Assembly: GCF_018390635.1 (NCBI RefSeq)
Contig: NZ_JAHBGE010000063.1
Span: 124,001-188,000, forward strand
Reading direction: 5' to 3'
From: Ancylobacter lacus
Lineage (GTDB): Bacteria; Pseudomonadota; Alphaproteobacteria; Rhizobiales; Xanthobacteraceae
DNA: 64,000 nt
The position numbers were made by a program, and so were the translations under genes. The notes beneath the pieces are model-generated. The model was not told where the DNA came from. It saw nothing but the letters and a program-made list of their open reading frames with translations, and did no database searches. Positions 54,725 through 63,371 of the stretch are shown piece by piece. Numbering within the stretch: the first letter of the stretch is position 1; each line of letters starts with the position of its first letter.

Positions 54725-54797
54725 TGTCCCGCGCCGCGTCGCGCCTCTTTCGGCCCGCTCCCTTGAAGCGGCCGGCCTTCCGCCACACGTGGCTTCC

Positions 54798-55646
54798 ATG
54801 ACCGCTGAACCCGACTATTGCGCCGGCATTGTCCGCACCCTCGACCGCGACCGCTATGTCGCCGACCTCTACGCCCCGGCGGAGCGGCGCGGCGCGCTGT
54901 TCGCGCTGCACGCCTTCAATGCGGAGGTGGCGCGGGTGCGCGAGGCGATCAGCACCCCCATGGCCGGGGAGGTGCGGCTGCAATGGTGGAACGACGCGCT
55001 GATCGGCGAGGCGCGGGGCGATGTCGCCGCCAATCCGGTCGCCGCCGCGCTGCTGGCCGCGGTCGAGGCCTACCGGCTGCCGCGCGAGGCGCTCTACGCG
55101 CTGATCGACGCCCGCATCTTCGATCTCTATGACGACCCGATGCCGAGCGTGGCCGATCTGGAAGGCTATGCCGGCGAGACCTCCTCGGCGCTGATCCGGC
55201 TCGGCTGCCTCATCCTCGGCGGCCCGGCCGACCGCGCCTCGGCCGATGCCGCCGGCCATGCCGGGGTGGCCTATGCCGTCACCGGCCTCCTGCGCAGCTT
55301 TCCGATCCACGCCCGTCGCGGCCAGTGCTTCGTGCCGCTCGACCTGCTGAAGGCCCATGGCGTCGGGCGGGACGAGGCGGTCTCGGGCACGCCGACCCCG
55401 GGCCTGCGCGCGGCGCTGGCCGATCTGCGGCGGCTGGCGCGGCGCCATTACGAGGAGGCCCGCGCCGCCCTCGCCGCGGTCGATCCCGCCACGCGGCCCG
55501 CCTTCCTGCCGCTGGCGCTGGTTCCCGGCGATCTCGCCCGGATGGAGCGGGCGCACGATCCCTTCCGCGAGGTGCCGGCCACGCCGCCGCTCGGCCGGCT
55601 GTGGCGGCTGTGGCGGGCGGCGCGGCGGCCTTTCCCGGGGGTGTGA
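54798..55646 (+). CDS. Squalene/phytoene synthase family protein
   Basis: Trans-isoprenyl head-to-head synthase fold; related to NDUFAF6, a complex I assembly factor. Length is 282 residues; a GTG at 54789 adds three. Seen: DYCAGIVRTLDRDRYVADLYAPAE, LHAFNAEVARVREAI, EVRLQWWNDALIGEA and the second acidic stretch DLYDDPMPSVADLEGYAGETSSALIRL. The usual DxxxD signatures of real synthases are changed (N-A-E-V, D-L-Y-D-D-P), so enzymic activity is doubtful, fitting the NDUFAF6-like group. It sits beside the Mth938/NDUFAF3-like gene, suggesting a complex I assembly pair. Confidence 0.82.
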   Translation: MTAEPDYCAGIVRTLDRDRYVADLYAPAERRGALFALHAFNAEVARVREAISTPMAGEVRLQWWNDALIGEARGDVAANPVAAALLAAVEAYRLPREALYALIDARIFDLYDDPMPSVADLEGYAGETSSALIRLGCLILGGPADRASADAAGHAGVAYAVTGLLRSFPIHARRGQCFVPLDLLKAHGVGRDEAVSGTPTPGLRAALADLRRLARRHYEEARAALAAVDPATRPAFLPLALVPGDLARMERAHDPFREVPATPPLGRLWRLWRAARRPFPGV

Positions 55647-55664
55647 CGCCCGGCGCGTGACGGG

Positions 55665-56618
55665 TCAGGGTGCCGGCGTCGGCCGGAACACGCCATTGGC
55701 GTCGCGCTTCAGCGGTGCCGGCTGTGTCGGTAGCGGTGCCCCCGGCGCGTCGGCAATCGTCACGCCTTCCGGCCAGTCCGCCGGGGCGATGGCGATGTAG
55801 CGGGCATAGCCGCCCGAGCCACCCAGCGGCCTGGCGAAGCCGATGGTGATGAGGGCGCCGGCCTCCGGCACCTTGTCGAGATTGGCGACGCCTTCGGCCT
55901 GGGCGAAGTTGTTGTGCATCAGCCAGTGCTCGCCTTCCAGCGTCGGCGTGGTGTCGGTGTCCAGCGGCTCATGGCCGTGGAACAGGATCTTGCGTTCGAG
56001 GTGCAGGAACTTCAGCGCGGCGAGGCTGACACCGGGGAAGGGCGCATTGGCGAAGCGCTCGCGCTCTTTCCATTTCTTGTACCAGTCGGAGCGGACGAAC
56101 ACGACCGCGCCTTCCGGAATCCGGCCATGCCTGGCCTCCCATTCCTCGATGTCCGAGATCTGGAGGTGATAGCCCTCGTCCTTCGCCGCCTTGTCCGCGA
56201 TGTTGATGACCACCAGCGGGCGGATCGCGAAGGTGGCCGGCAGGTCGGAGATGGTGGCGCCGAGCGGATTCCAGTGCGAGGGCGGGTCGAGCTGGGTGCC
56301 GTACTGGTCGGTGGTGAGGTCGTAGGCGGTGGCGACGAAGCCGTGCTTCTCGTAGGTGAATTCCTCGCCCTTCTTCACATAGCCCTCGATGTCCTGCCCC
56401 GCGACGGCGGGCTTGAACACCGCAGGCCCGAAGCCGGGCCACACCGGCTGCACCGGCTCGAAGGCGTGGGTGAGGTCGATGTATTTGGCGCTCTTCAGCG
56501 ATTGGTCATAGAGCTTCCAGAGCGCGGGTTCATCCGCGCGGGCCGCCGAGGCGGCGCCGAGAGCCGCCGGTCCCAGCACGATGCCAAGTCCCAGCGCCAG
56601 GAGAAGGGCCTTCTTCAT
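55665..56618 (-). CDS. Exported cyclase-family protein (kynurenine formamidase fold)
   Basis: Putative metal-dependent hydrolase of the cyclase/kynurenine formamidase fold, probably periplasmic. Length is 317 residues with a signal peptide (MKKALLLALGLGIVLGPAALGAASAARA). Seen: KYIDLTHAFEPVQPVWPG, and the metal-site segment DQYGTQLDPPSHW, in which both His of the canonical HxGTHxDxPxH are Gln; later VVINIADKAAKDEGY, GAVVFVRSDWYKKW and the C-terminal GSGGYARYIAIAP. The GTQ form occurs in other cyclase-family members as I recall, so function may be altered or lost. The upstream operator-like repeat is at 56631-56659. Confidence 0.8.
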   Translation of the reverse strand: MKKALLLALGLGIVLGPAALGAASAARADEPALWKLYDQSLKSAKYIDLTHAFEPVQPVWPGFGPAVFKPAVAGQDIEGYVKKGEEFTYEKHGFVATAYDLTTDQYGTQLDPPSHWNPLGATISDLPATFAIRPLVVINIADKAAKDEGYHLQISDIEEWEARHGRIPEGAVVFVRSDWYKKWKERERFANAPFPGVSLAALKFLHLERKILFHGHEPLDTDTTPTLEGEHWLMHNNFAQAEGVANLDKVPEAGALITIGFARPLGGSGGYARYIAIAPADWPEGVTIADAPGAPLPTQPAPLKRDANGVFRPTPAP

Positions 56619-56630
56619 GCGTCGTCTCCA

Positions 56631-56659
56631 TCCATGTAATAGAAGACTATTATGATGGA
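56631..56659. promoter_or_regulatory. AT-rich palindrome before cyclase gene
   Basis: TCCATG-TAATAG-AAGA-CTATTA-TGATGGA, an almost perfect inverted repeat (core TAATAG/CTATTA, 4-base spacer) in the 83-base gap upstream of the cyclase ATG at 56618. In a genome this GC-rich an AT-rich palindrome at a promoter is a strong operator candidate. No regulator gene is adjacent. Confidence 0.55.
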
Positions 56660-56701
56660 CTATAACGCGCTTGCAAGCGCCCTTGCCGTAGCGGCGCCGC
56701 C

Positions 56702-57820
56702 TCAGATGCCGCGCCGCACCCGGTCGGTCAGGTTCAGCCGGCCGCGGATGATCGGCTCCAGCGTCGCGCGGTCGGCCTCGCTCTGCGGCAGCAGGGCGAG
56801 CTGGTCGATCTGGTTGAGCGCGACGAGGCGCAGCAGGTCGTCCCGCACCGCGCCGCCGGCGTCGCGCGGCAGCGCCTCGACGATCTGGATGTGCTCGGGC
56901 GGAAGCTGCCCGGGCAGCGCGGCGGCCAGCTGCGCCCGCAGCCCTTCGGCCGAGAGCGCCGCGCCGGGCGCCGCCTCGACGAAGGCATAGAGCCCGAAGC
57001 TGCCGCCGGGGGTCGGGAAGTCGGCGATGTGCGCCTCGCGCACGCCCGCGGCCTTGCCCAGCTCCGCGGCGAGGCGGGGGCCCTGCTCCATGGCGCGGGG
57101 GCCGCGCCCTTCGGTGTCGTGGTAGTTCAGCAGCTTGCGGGTGACGAAGATGTAGACCTGCTTGCCGGTGGACATCCAGATGCGGTTGATCAGGCTCTTG
57201 CGGGCCAGCATCCGCTTTTCGCTCGAGGTCAGCGCCTCCGGGCAGAAGCTGCGCTTCTGCTTCAGCAGGTGGCGGATGTCCTCATGCGCGGCGATGCGGA
57301 ACAGCTTGCTGCGGGGGCGCAGCCGGCGGCCGTTCTCGTCCCAGCGGCGCGAGCATATGGCGAGCTGGAAATCCATCAGCAGCGCGGTGCCGTCGGCCCG
57401 GCGCAGCCAGTTCTGCGGCTTGGCGAGGTCGTTATGGACGATGCCGCGGCGGTGCACGGCGCGCAGCCCGGCCCGCGCCGAGGCGAAGAAGGCGCGGTCG
57501 CCCACCGGCCGGGCGATCTGGAGCGGCACCCCGTCCACCCAGCCGCGCACCAGGAATCCTTCCTCGAGCGCATAGAGCGGCACGGTGTAGCCGCAGCCTT
57601 CCGCCCGCTTCAGCGCCCGCGCCTCGCGGCGGGCGAAGTGGCGCGCCAGCGGCTTCACCCACCAGGCGACGTCGCTGTAGCGCCGGCGCACCGCGGGAAA
57701 GGCGTTGCCCGCGCCGTCGTGCCAGATGCCGCGCTCGATGGTGGAGAAGATGTCGCGCTTCAGCACGCTGTCGAGCTCGAAATGGGCGGCGGCCGCCGCC
57801 GGCTTCACCGGCCGGTTCAT
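56702..57820 (-). CDS. Kinase-like protein fused to acyl-adenylate C-domain-like tail
   Basis: 372 residues; the ATG at 57820 overlaps the trmFO stop (ATGA). N-terminal about 230 residues look like a small RIO/Ser-Thr-type kinase: [12 protein letters not shown] (catalytic H129-x-D131 and N137) and LLMDFQLA (D150 where DFG is expected, here DFQ). No glycine loop is clear. After a Tyr/Lys-rich joint ([16 protein letters not shown]), residues about 245-345 resemble the small C-terminal domain of acyl-adenylate enzymes: [61 protein letters not shown], but the catalytic Lys of the usual GK is absent (GGAVR). I infer a lipopolysaccharide- or lipid-related kinase-like protein; function unknown. Confidence 0.7.
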   Translation of the reverse strand: MNRPVKPAAAAAHFELDSVLKRDIFSTIERGIWHDGAGNAFPAVRRRYSDVAWWVKPLARHFARREARALKRAEGCGYTVPLYALEEGFLVRGWVDGVPLQIARPVGDRAFFASARAGLRAVHRRGIVHNDLAKPQNWLRRADGTALLMDFQLAICSRRWDENGRRLRPRSKLFRIAAHEDIRHLLKQKRSFCPEALTSSEKRMLARKSLINRIWMSTGKQVYIFVTRKLLNYHDTEGRGPRAMEQGPRLAAELGKAAGVREAHIADFPTPGGSFGLYAFVEAAPGAALSAEGLRAQLAAALPGQLPPEHIQIVEALPRDAGGAVRDDLLRLVALNQIDQLALLPQSEADRATLEPIIRGRLNLTDRVRRGI

Positions 57821-59262
57821 TCCGCGGCCTCGCGGGTGAAGCGGTTGCCGGCGGCCCAGGCGACGATGTCCGCCAGCGCCCGCCGCGCCATCTCCTGCTT
57901 GCGGGCGGCGCCCTTCTGCGGGCCGCGCAGGCGCTTGCCGTCCGCGCCGAGCAGGGGGGCGTCGACCAGCGGGGGAAACAGCCCGAAATTCACGTTCATC
58001 GGCTGGAACGAGCGCGGCTTCGCCTCGCCCTCCTCGCCCGCGTCCTCGTCCAGCAGATGCCCGCCCGTGATGTGGGCGAGCAGCGCGCCGTGCGCCGTGG
58101 TCGGCGGCGGCGGGGCGAGGTCCAGCCCGTGCCGTTCGGCGGCGGCGAAGCGGCCGGCCAGCAGGCCGATGCTGGCGCTCTCGACATAGCCCTCGCAGCC
58201 GGTGATCTGCCCGGCGAAGCGCAGCCGCGGCGCCGCCTTCAGCCGCAGCGTGCCGTCCAGCAGCTTGGGCGAATTGAGGTAGGTGTTGCGGTGCAGCCCG
58301 CCGAGCCGGGCGAATTCCGCCTTCTCCAGCCCCGGAATCATGCGGAAGATGCGCACCTGCTCGGCATGGCGGGCCTTGGTCTGGAAGCCGACCATGTTGA
58401 ACAGCGTGCCGAGCGCGTTGTCCTGCCGAAGCTGCACGATGGCGTGGCACTTCACCGTGGGGTTGCGCGGGTTGGTGAGGCCGACCGGCTTCATCGGGCC
58501 GTGGCGCAGCGTCTCGGGCCCGCGCGCGGCCATCACCTCGATCGGCAGGCAGCCGTCGAAATAGGGCGTGTTCGCCTCGAACTCGCGGAACGGCACGGTG
58601 TCGGAGGCGATCAGCGCGGCGACGAAGGCGTCGTACTGCGCCTTGTCCATGGGACAGTTGATGTAGTCCGCCCCGGTGCCGCCCGGGCCGGGCTTGTCGT
58701 AGCGGGACTGGAACCACGCGACGTCCATGTCGATCGAATCGAAATGGACGATGGGGGCTATGGCGTCGAAGAAGGCGAGCGAATCCTCGCCGGTCTCCGC
58801 CCGCAGCGCCTGCGCCAGCGCCGGGGAGGTGAGGGGGCCGGTGGCGATGACGACGCTGTCCCAGCTCTCCGGCGGCAGGACATCCACCTCCTCGCGCGCC
58901 AGCGTGATGAGCGGCTCCGCGGCGATGGCGGCGGTGACGGCGGCGGAAAACCCGTCGCGGTCCACCGCCAGCGCGCCGCCGGCGGGGATCTGGTGGCGGT
59001 CGGCGCAGTCCATGATGAGCGAGCCGAGCCGGCGCATTTCCTCGTGCAGCACGCCCACCGCATTGGCGGTGTGGTCGTCGGAGCGGAAGGAATTGGAGCA
59101 GACCAGCTCGGCGAGGCCGTCGCCCTTGTGGGCGTCGGTCGCGCGCAGCGGGCGCATCTCGTGGAGGATCACCGGGATTCCGGCGCGCGCCAGTTGCCAC
59201 GCCGCTTCCGATCCCGCGAGCCCGCCGCCGATCACATGCACCGGGCGCATCGCTTCCGCCAT
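57817..59262 (-). CDS. trmFO: tRNA (uracil-5-)-methyltransferase TrmFO
   Basis: Folate- and FAD-dependent enzyme making 5-methyluridine at tRNA position 54. Length is 481 residues from ATG 59262 (GAGGGG upstream). Seen: FAD-binding [54 protein letters not shown], the central [22 protein letters not shown]-type region, [44 protein letters not shown] and [20 protein letters not shown]. These are TrmFO-specific blocks. It overlaps the kinase-like gene by 4 bases. Confidence 0.95.
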   Translation of the reverse strand: MAEAMRPVHVIGGGLAGSEAAWQLARAGIPVILHEMRPLRATDAHKGDGLAELVCSNSFRSDDHTANAVGVLHEEMRRLGSLIMDCADRHQIPAGGALAVDRDGFSAAVTAAIAAEPLITLAREEVDVLPPESWDSVVIATGPLTSPALAQALRAETGEDSLAFFDAIAPIVHFDSIDMDVAWFQSRYDKPGPGGTGADYINCPMDKAQYDAFVAALIASDTVPFREFEANTPYFDGCLPIEVMAARGPETLRHGPMKPVGLTNPRNPTVKCHAIVQLRQDNALGTLFNMVGFQTKARHAEQVRIFRMIPGLEKAEFARLGGLHRNTYLNSPKLLDGTLRLKAAPRLRFAGQITGCEGYVESASIGLLAGRFAAAERHGLDLAPPPPTTAHGALLAHITGGHLLDEDAGEEGEAKPRSFQPMNVNFGLFPPLVDAPLLGADGKRLRGPQKGAARKQEMARRALADIVAWAAGNRFTREAAE

Positions 59263-59451
59263 CGAGACCCCTCGTCCTTGCTCCCCGGCCGCTGCCGGTC
59301 CTTCACGGCGCCCCCTTAGCACGGATCGCCCGCGCGTGCAGGCGGGGCGGGCCGGCAACGGGAGGCTCGCACCGGGCGGGCGTGGCGCGCGCGGGCTTGC
59401 CATCGCGCCGGGACTCCGTTTCAGTCGCCGGCCTCCACAGGCTTGCGGTGA

Positions 59452-60093
59452 ATGTCCATGCAGCTTCTCCTCCTCCGCCACGGCAACACCTTCGAGGCCG
59501 GCCAGCCGAGCCATTGGGTCGGCGCCCGCACCGATCTGCCGCTGACGGCGGAGGGCGTCGCCCAGGCCCGCGCGGTCGGCGAGATGCTGAAGCGCGAGGG
59601 CGTGCGGCCGGACGCGATCCGGCGCGGGCCGCTGCGCCGCCACCGCGAGAGCGCGTCCGCGCTCGCCGCCGAGCTGGGGCAGGACGAGGCCGCCATCGCG
59701 CTCGACACCCGCCTTCAGGAGATCGACTACGGCACCTGGGAAGGCCGCACCAACGCCGAGCTGGACGGGCAGGTGCCCGCCGCCACGCTGGCGGCCTGGA
59801 GTGCCGAAGGGGTGTGGCCGGCCGGGGCCGGCTGGGTCACGCAGGAGGCCGACTTCCTCGCGGCGCTGACGGATTTCCTCGCCGAGATGGCGGCGCGGCC
59901 GGCGGGCGAGACGGTGCTGGCGGCAACGTCCGGCGGCACGCTGCGCGGCCTGTTCCGCGTGGCGGGGTTCGCAACCTCGCCCGAGCTTCCGCACAGCCGG
60001 GTGCGCACCGGCGCGCTCTGCCGCCTCGTCCATGAGGGCGGGCGCTGGCGGCTGGTGGAATGGGACCGCCGCCCGCCCGCGCCGGGGGCCTGA
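59452..60093 (+). CDS. Histidine phosphatase-fold protein
   Basis: Phosphoglycerate-mutase-like (histidine phosphatase) fold, 213 residues; ATGs at 59452 and 59458. Seen: phosphohistidine motif [10 protein letters not shown] (R9, H10), [26 protein letters not shown] and the acid [11 protein letters not shown]. The second catalytic His usually found in a SHGG-type motif is Ser here ([11 protein letters not shown]), so phosphatase activity may be weak, different or absent. It is divergent from trmFO and converges with amn 17 bases on. Sequence otherwise intact. Confidence 0.85.
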   Translation: MSMQLLLLRHGNTFEAGQPSHWVGARTDLPLTAEGVAQARAVGEMLKREGVRPDAIRRGPLRRHRESASALAAELGQDEAAIALDTRLQEIDYGTWEGRTNAELDGQVPAATLAAWSAEGVWPAGAGWVTQEADFLAALTDFLAEMAARPAGETVLAATSGGTLRGLFRVAGFATSPELPHSRVRTGALCRLVHEGGRWRLVEWDRRPPAPGA

Positions 60094-60110
60094 GCGGCCG
60101 GCCCGCCGCG

Positions 60111-61565
60111 TCAGCGGAAGGGCGGCTCGTCGAAGGAGCGCAGCTTGCGCGAGTGGATGGTGGCCCCGGTCTGCTTCAGCCGCTCCAGCGCGGCGAGCCC
60201 GATCTTCAGGTGCTCGCTCACCGCCCGCTCGTAAAAGGCGTTGGCCGCGCCCGGCAGCTTGATCTCGCCGTGCAGCGGCTTGTCGGAGATGCAGAGCAGC
60301 GTGCCGTAGGGCACCCGCAGCCGGTAGCCCTGCGCGGCGATGGTGCCCGATTCCATGTCGACGGCGATGGCACGGGAGAGGTTGATCCGCCGGCGCTCCT
60401 GGGTCCAGCGCAGTTCCCAGTTGCGGTCGTCCTGCGTCACCACGGTGCCGGTGCGCAGGCGCTGCTTCAGCCGGTCGCCGCTCTCCCCGGTCACTTCCGC
60501 CGCCGCCTGTTCCAGCGCGACCTGGACTTCGGCCAGCGCGGGAATCGGGATGTCCGGCGGCACGAGCTGGTCGAGAATGCCGTCCTGCCGGAGATAGGCG
60601 TGGGCGAGCACATAATCGCCGATGATCTGGGTCTGCCGCAGCCCGCCGCAATGGCCCACCATCAGCCAGCAATGCGGCCGCAGCACCGCGAGGTGGTCGG
60701 TAATGGTCTTTGCGTTGGAGGGGCCGACGCCGATATTCACCAGCGTCACCCCGGCGCCGCCGGCCCGGACGAGGTGATAGGCCGGCATCTGGAAGCGGTG
60801 CCACGGCGCCGCCATCACCCGGTCGAAGGCCTCGGCGTCCAGCGTGTCGCGGTCGATGCGGATGCCGCCCGGTGTCACCAGCGCCTCGGCGCTGCCGGCC
60901 GCGATCTCGGCGAGGCCGAGCCGCACGAACTGGTCGACATAGCGGTGGTAGTTGGTCAGCAGCACCCAGGGCTGCACGGCGCGCCAGTCGGTGCCGGTGT
61001 AGTGCACCAGCCGGCGCAGCGAGAAGTCCACCCGCACCGCGTCGAACAGCGCCAGCGGGCGCGGCTCGCCCTCCACCAGCTCATAGGTGCCGTCGGCGAT
61101 TTCGTCGCCGACCAGCGACAGCAGCGGGGTCGGGAAGTGGCGGGCCAGCTCGGAGGCGGTGACCTTGCCGCGGCCCAGCTCGTCGCCGCCGTCCAGCGCG
61201 TAGGGGTAGGGGATTTCCTGCGTGCTGATGCCGGTCTCGATGGTGGCGCCGTAATCGGCGACCAGCGGCCGGAGCTGGTCGAGCAGATAGGGCCGGAACT
61301 CGGCCGGCTGGGTGACGGTGGTCTGGTGCACGCCGGCAAAGGCGAACTTGCCGTAGCCGCGCTGGCTGCGGGCGCCGGAGGCCTTCAGCGGGTCGTAGGT
61401 CATGCGCAGCAGGGGGTAGCGGTAGCGCGCCCTTTCCGCCGCGTCCGGCGCCCGCCCGGTTTCGAAGAAGCGGGCGAGGTCGTGGCGCAGCGCCTCGCGG
61501 GCCTCGCCATACAGCGCCTCCAGCCGGTCGATGGCCTCCTCGGGAGTGGTCGCCGTCCTGAACAT
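60111..61565 (-). CDS. amn: AMP nucleosidase
   Basis: Hydrolyses AMP to adenine and ribose 5-phosphate; purine-pool control. Length is 484 residues from ATG 61565. An N-terminal regulatory domain (about residues 1-200; [29 protein letters not shown]) precedes the phosphorylase-type catalytic domain, with [75 protein letters not shown] and the C-terminal [10 protein letters not shown]. Length and motifs match E. coli-type Amn. It converges with the histidine-phosphatase gene. Confidence 0.94.
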   Translation of the reverse strand: MFRTATTPEEAIDRLEALYGEAREALRHDLARFFETGRAPDAAERARYRYPLLRMTYDPLKASGARSQRGYGKFAFAGVHQTTVTQPAEFRPYLLDQLRPLVADYGATIETGISTQEIPYPYALDGGDELGRGKVTASELARHFPTPLLSLVGDEIADGTYELVEGEPRPLALFDAVRVDFSLRRLVHYTGTDWRAVQPWVLLTNYHRYVDQFVRLGLAEIAAGSAEALVTPGGIRIDRDTLDAEAFDRVMAAPWHRFQMPAYHLVRAGGAGVTLVNIGVGPSNAKTITDHLAVLRPHCWLMVGHCGGLRQTQIIGDYVLAHAYLRQDGILDQLVPPDIPIPALAEVQVALEQAAAEVTGESGDRLKQRLRTGTVVTQDDRNWELRWTQERRRINLSRAIAVDMESGTIAAQGYRLRVPYGTLLCISDKPLHGEIKLPGAANAFYERAVSEHLKIGLAALERLKQTGATIHSRKLRSFDEPPFR

Positions 61566-61784
61566 GGTGCCTCGCTCTGTCGGCCCGCCGGCAGGGCGGC
61601 GGGGCACGCGTCCTTGCCCCGGCCGTTGCCCCGGCCGGTGTGGCGCGTGCTCTAGCCTGTCCCGCCGCGCGCGGGAAGCCACGATCGCGGTTCAGGCGCT
61701 GTCCACAGCCGCGCCCCGGCGCACGGCGCCGGGCGCGCTCTTTCTCGTTCGGGAGCCGGGTTGTCGGCGGGACGGGGCGGGGCG

Positions 61785-63158
61785 TCAGCCGTTCGCCGCC
61801 ACCGGCCGGCTGGCGGCCGCCTCGCGGGCGAGGGTGTAGCGGTTGGCCGGACGCTGAAGGCCGAGGCTGTCGCGCAGCGTCGTGCCTTCATAGGCGGTGC
61901 GGAACAGCCCGCGGCGCTGCAGCTCCGGCACCACCGTGGTGGTGAATTCGACGAGGCTGTCCGGCAGCACGGGAAAGGCCATCATGAAGCCGTCGGAGGC
62001 GCCGCCCTCGACCCAGGCCTGCATCTGGTCCGCGATCGCGACCGGGGTGCCGAAGAAGATCGCCTTGCTGCGGTTGTAGCGCTTGCACACCTCGCGCAGC
62101 GTCAGCCCCTGCCGGATGAGGCCGACGATCTCGTCGAAATAGACATGGGTGAAGTTGGCCGATTCCGGGATGCGGTGCAGCGGCACCGGCTCGTCCAGCG
62201 GCAGGTCGGAGAGGTCGGTCTCGAGATCGGTCTTCAGGTACATCAGCCCGATGTCGATATGCACGTTGTCCTGCCAGTACGCCCATTTCTCGCGGGCATG
62301 CTGCTCGCTGTCGCCGACCACGATGGAGACGCCGGACAGGATCTTCAGCTCGTCGGGGTGGCGCCCGAACCGGGCCATCCGCCCCTTGAGGTCGCGGTAG
62401 AACTGCACGGCCTCCTCATGCGTCACCGCGGCGCCGAACACCACCTCGGCGGTCTCGGCGGCGAGGTCGCGACCCGGCTCGGAGGCGCCGGCCTGGAAGA
62501 TCACCGGGCTGCCCTGCGGCGGGCGGGCCATGTTCAGCCCGCCATGCACCCGGAAGAACTCGCCCTGGTGGTCGAGCATGTGGAACTTCGCCGGGTCGAA
62601 CATGCGCGCGCCGGCCCTGTCGTAGATGAAGGCGTCGTCCTCCCATGTGTCCCACAGCGCCCGCACCACCTCGTAGAACTCGCGGGCCTTGGCGTAGCGC
62701 TTGTTGTGCGGGGGCAGGCGGTCGAGGCCGAAATTGCGGGCGGCGAAGTCGTTGGAGGAGGTCACCACGTTCCACGCCGCGCGGCCGTGGCTGATGTGGT
62801 CGAGCGAGGCGAACAGCCGCGCGACGTTGTAGGGCTCGTAGAAGCTGGTGGAGGCGGTGGCGCCCAGCCCGATCCGCGAGGTGGCGGTCGCGACCGCCGA
62901 GAGCAGGGTGAGCGGCTCCAGCATGTTCATGTAGAGCGGGCCGCGGGTCCAGGCGTCGAGCTTCTCGGTGCGGGCGGCCGGGGTGTCGGCGAGAAAGAAG
63001 AAGTCGAGGAGGCCGGCTTCGGCGATCTGCGCGATGCGCTGGAAATAGGCGACATCGGTGGCCGCATTGTCCTGCGCGCTCGGCAGCAGCCAGGCGGAGG
63101 AATGATAGCCATTCGCCTCGAACAGGCCGCCGAGAACCATGTGCTTCGTTGACGACAT
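61785..63158 (-). CDS. LLM-class flavin monooxygenase (NtaA/SnaA/DszA family)
   Basis: Flavin-dependent monooxygenase of the LLM superfamily, 457 residues from ATG 63158 with GGAAG upstream; a longer Pro/Ala-rich frame to 63308 is unlikely. Seen: GGLFEANGYHSSAWLLP, ADTPAARTEKLDAW, TATSRIGLGATASTSFYEPYN, ASLDHISHGRAAWNVVTSSNDFAARNFGLDRLPPHNKRY, and VIFQAGASEPGRDLAAETAEVVFGAAVT, the flavin/phosphate-site region. It is complete, unlike the one at the left edge. Neighbouring genes give no substrate hint; family members often attack sulfonates, aminopolycarboxylates or other xenobiotics. Confidence 0.93.
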   Translation of the reverse strand: MSSTKHMVLGGLFEANGYHSSAWLLPSAQDNAATDVAYFQRIAQIAEAGLLDFFFLADTPAARTEKLDAWTRGPLYMNMLEPLTLLSAVATATSRIGLGATASTSFYEPYNVARLFASLDHISHGRAAWNVVTSSNDFAARNFGLDRLPPHNKRYAKAREFYEVVRALWDTWEDDAFIYDRAGARMFDPAKFHMLDHQGEFFRVHGGLNMARPPQGSPVIFQAGASEPGRDLAAETAEVVFGAAVTHEEAVQFYRDLKGRMARFGRHPDELKILSGVSIVVGDSEQHAREKWAYWQDNVHIDIGLMYLKTDLETDLSDLPLDEPVPLHRIPESANFTHVYFDEIVGLIRQGLTLREVCKRYNRSKAIFFGTPVAIADQMQAWVEGGASDGFMMAFPVLPDSLVEFTTTVVPELQRRGLFRTAYEGTTLRDSLGLQRPANRYTLAREAAASRPVAANG

Positions 63159-63371
63159 CGGGATGCTTCCGGGCTGACGCTGTGGCGGGGGCGGCGACGC
63201 CGCGAGGGGCCCGGCCGCAGGTGACGGCGCCGATAGTGGCGGCAGCGGCGCGGCGTGGAAACCGGGAAAGTGGGCTCCGCCGGCGCAAGTCGCCGTTTTT
63301 TCCGCCATCGCCGGCCGGTGCCCACATGCGCGCCAGAGGCGGCTGCCGTGGCCGGTGCCGGCCGGCGCGCC

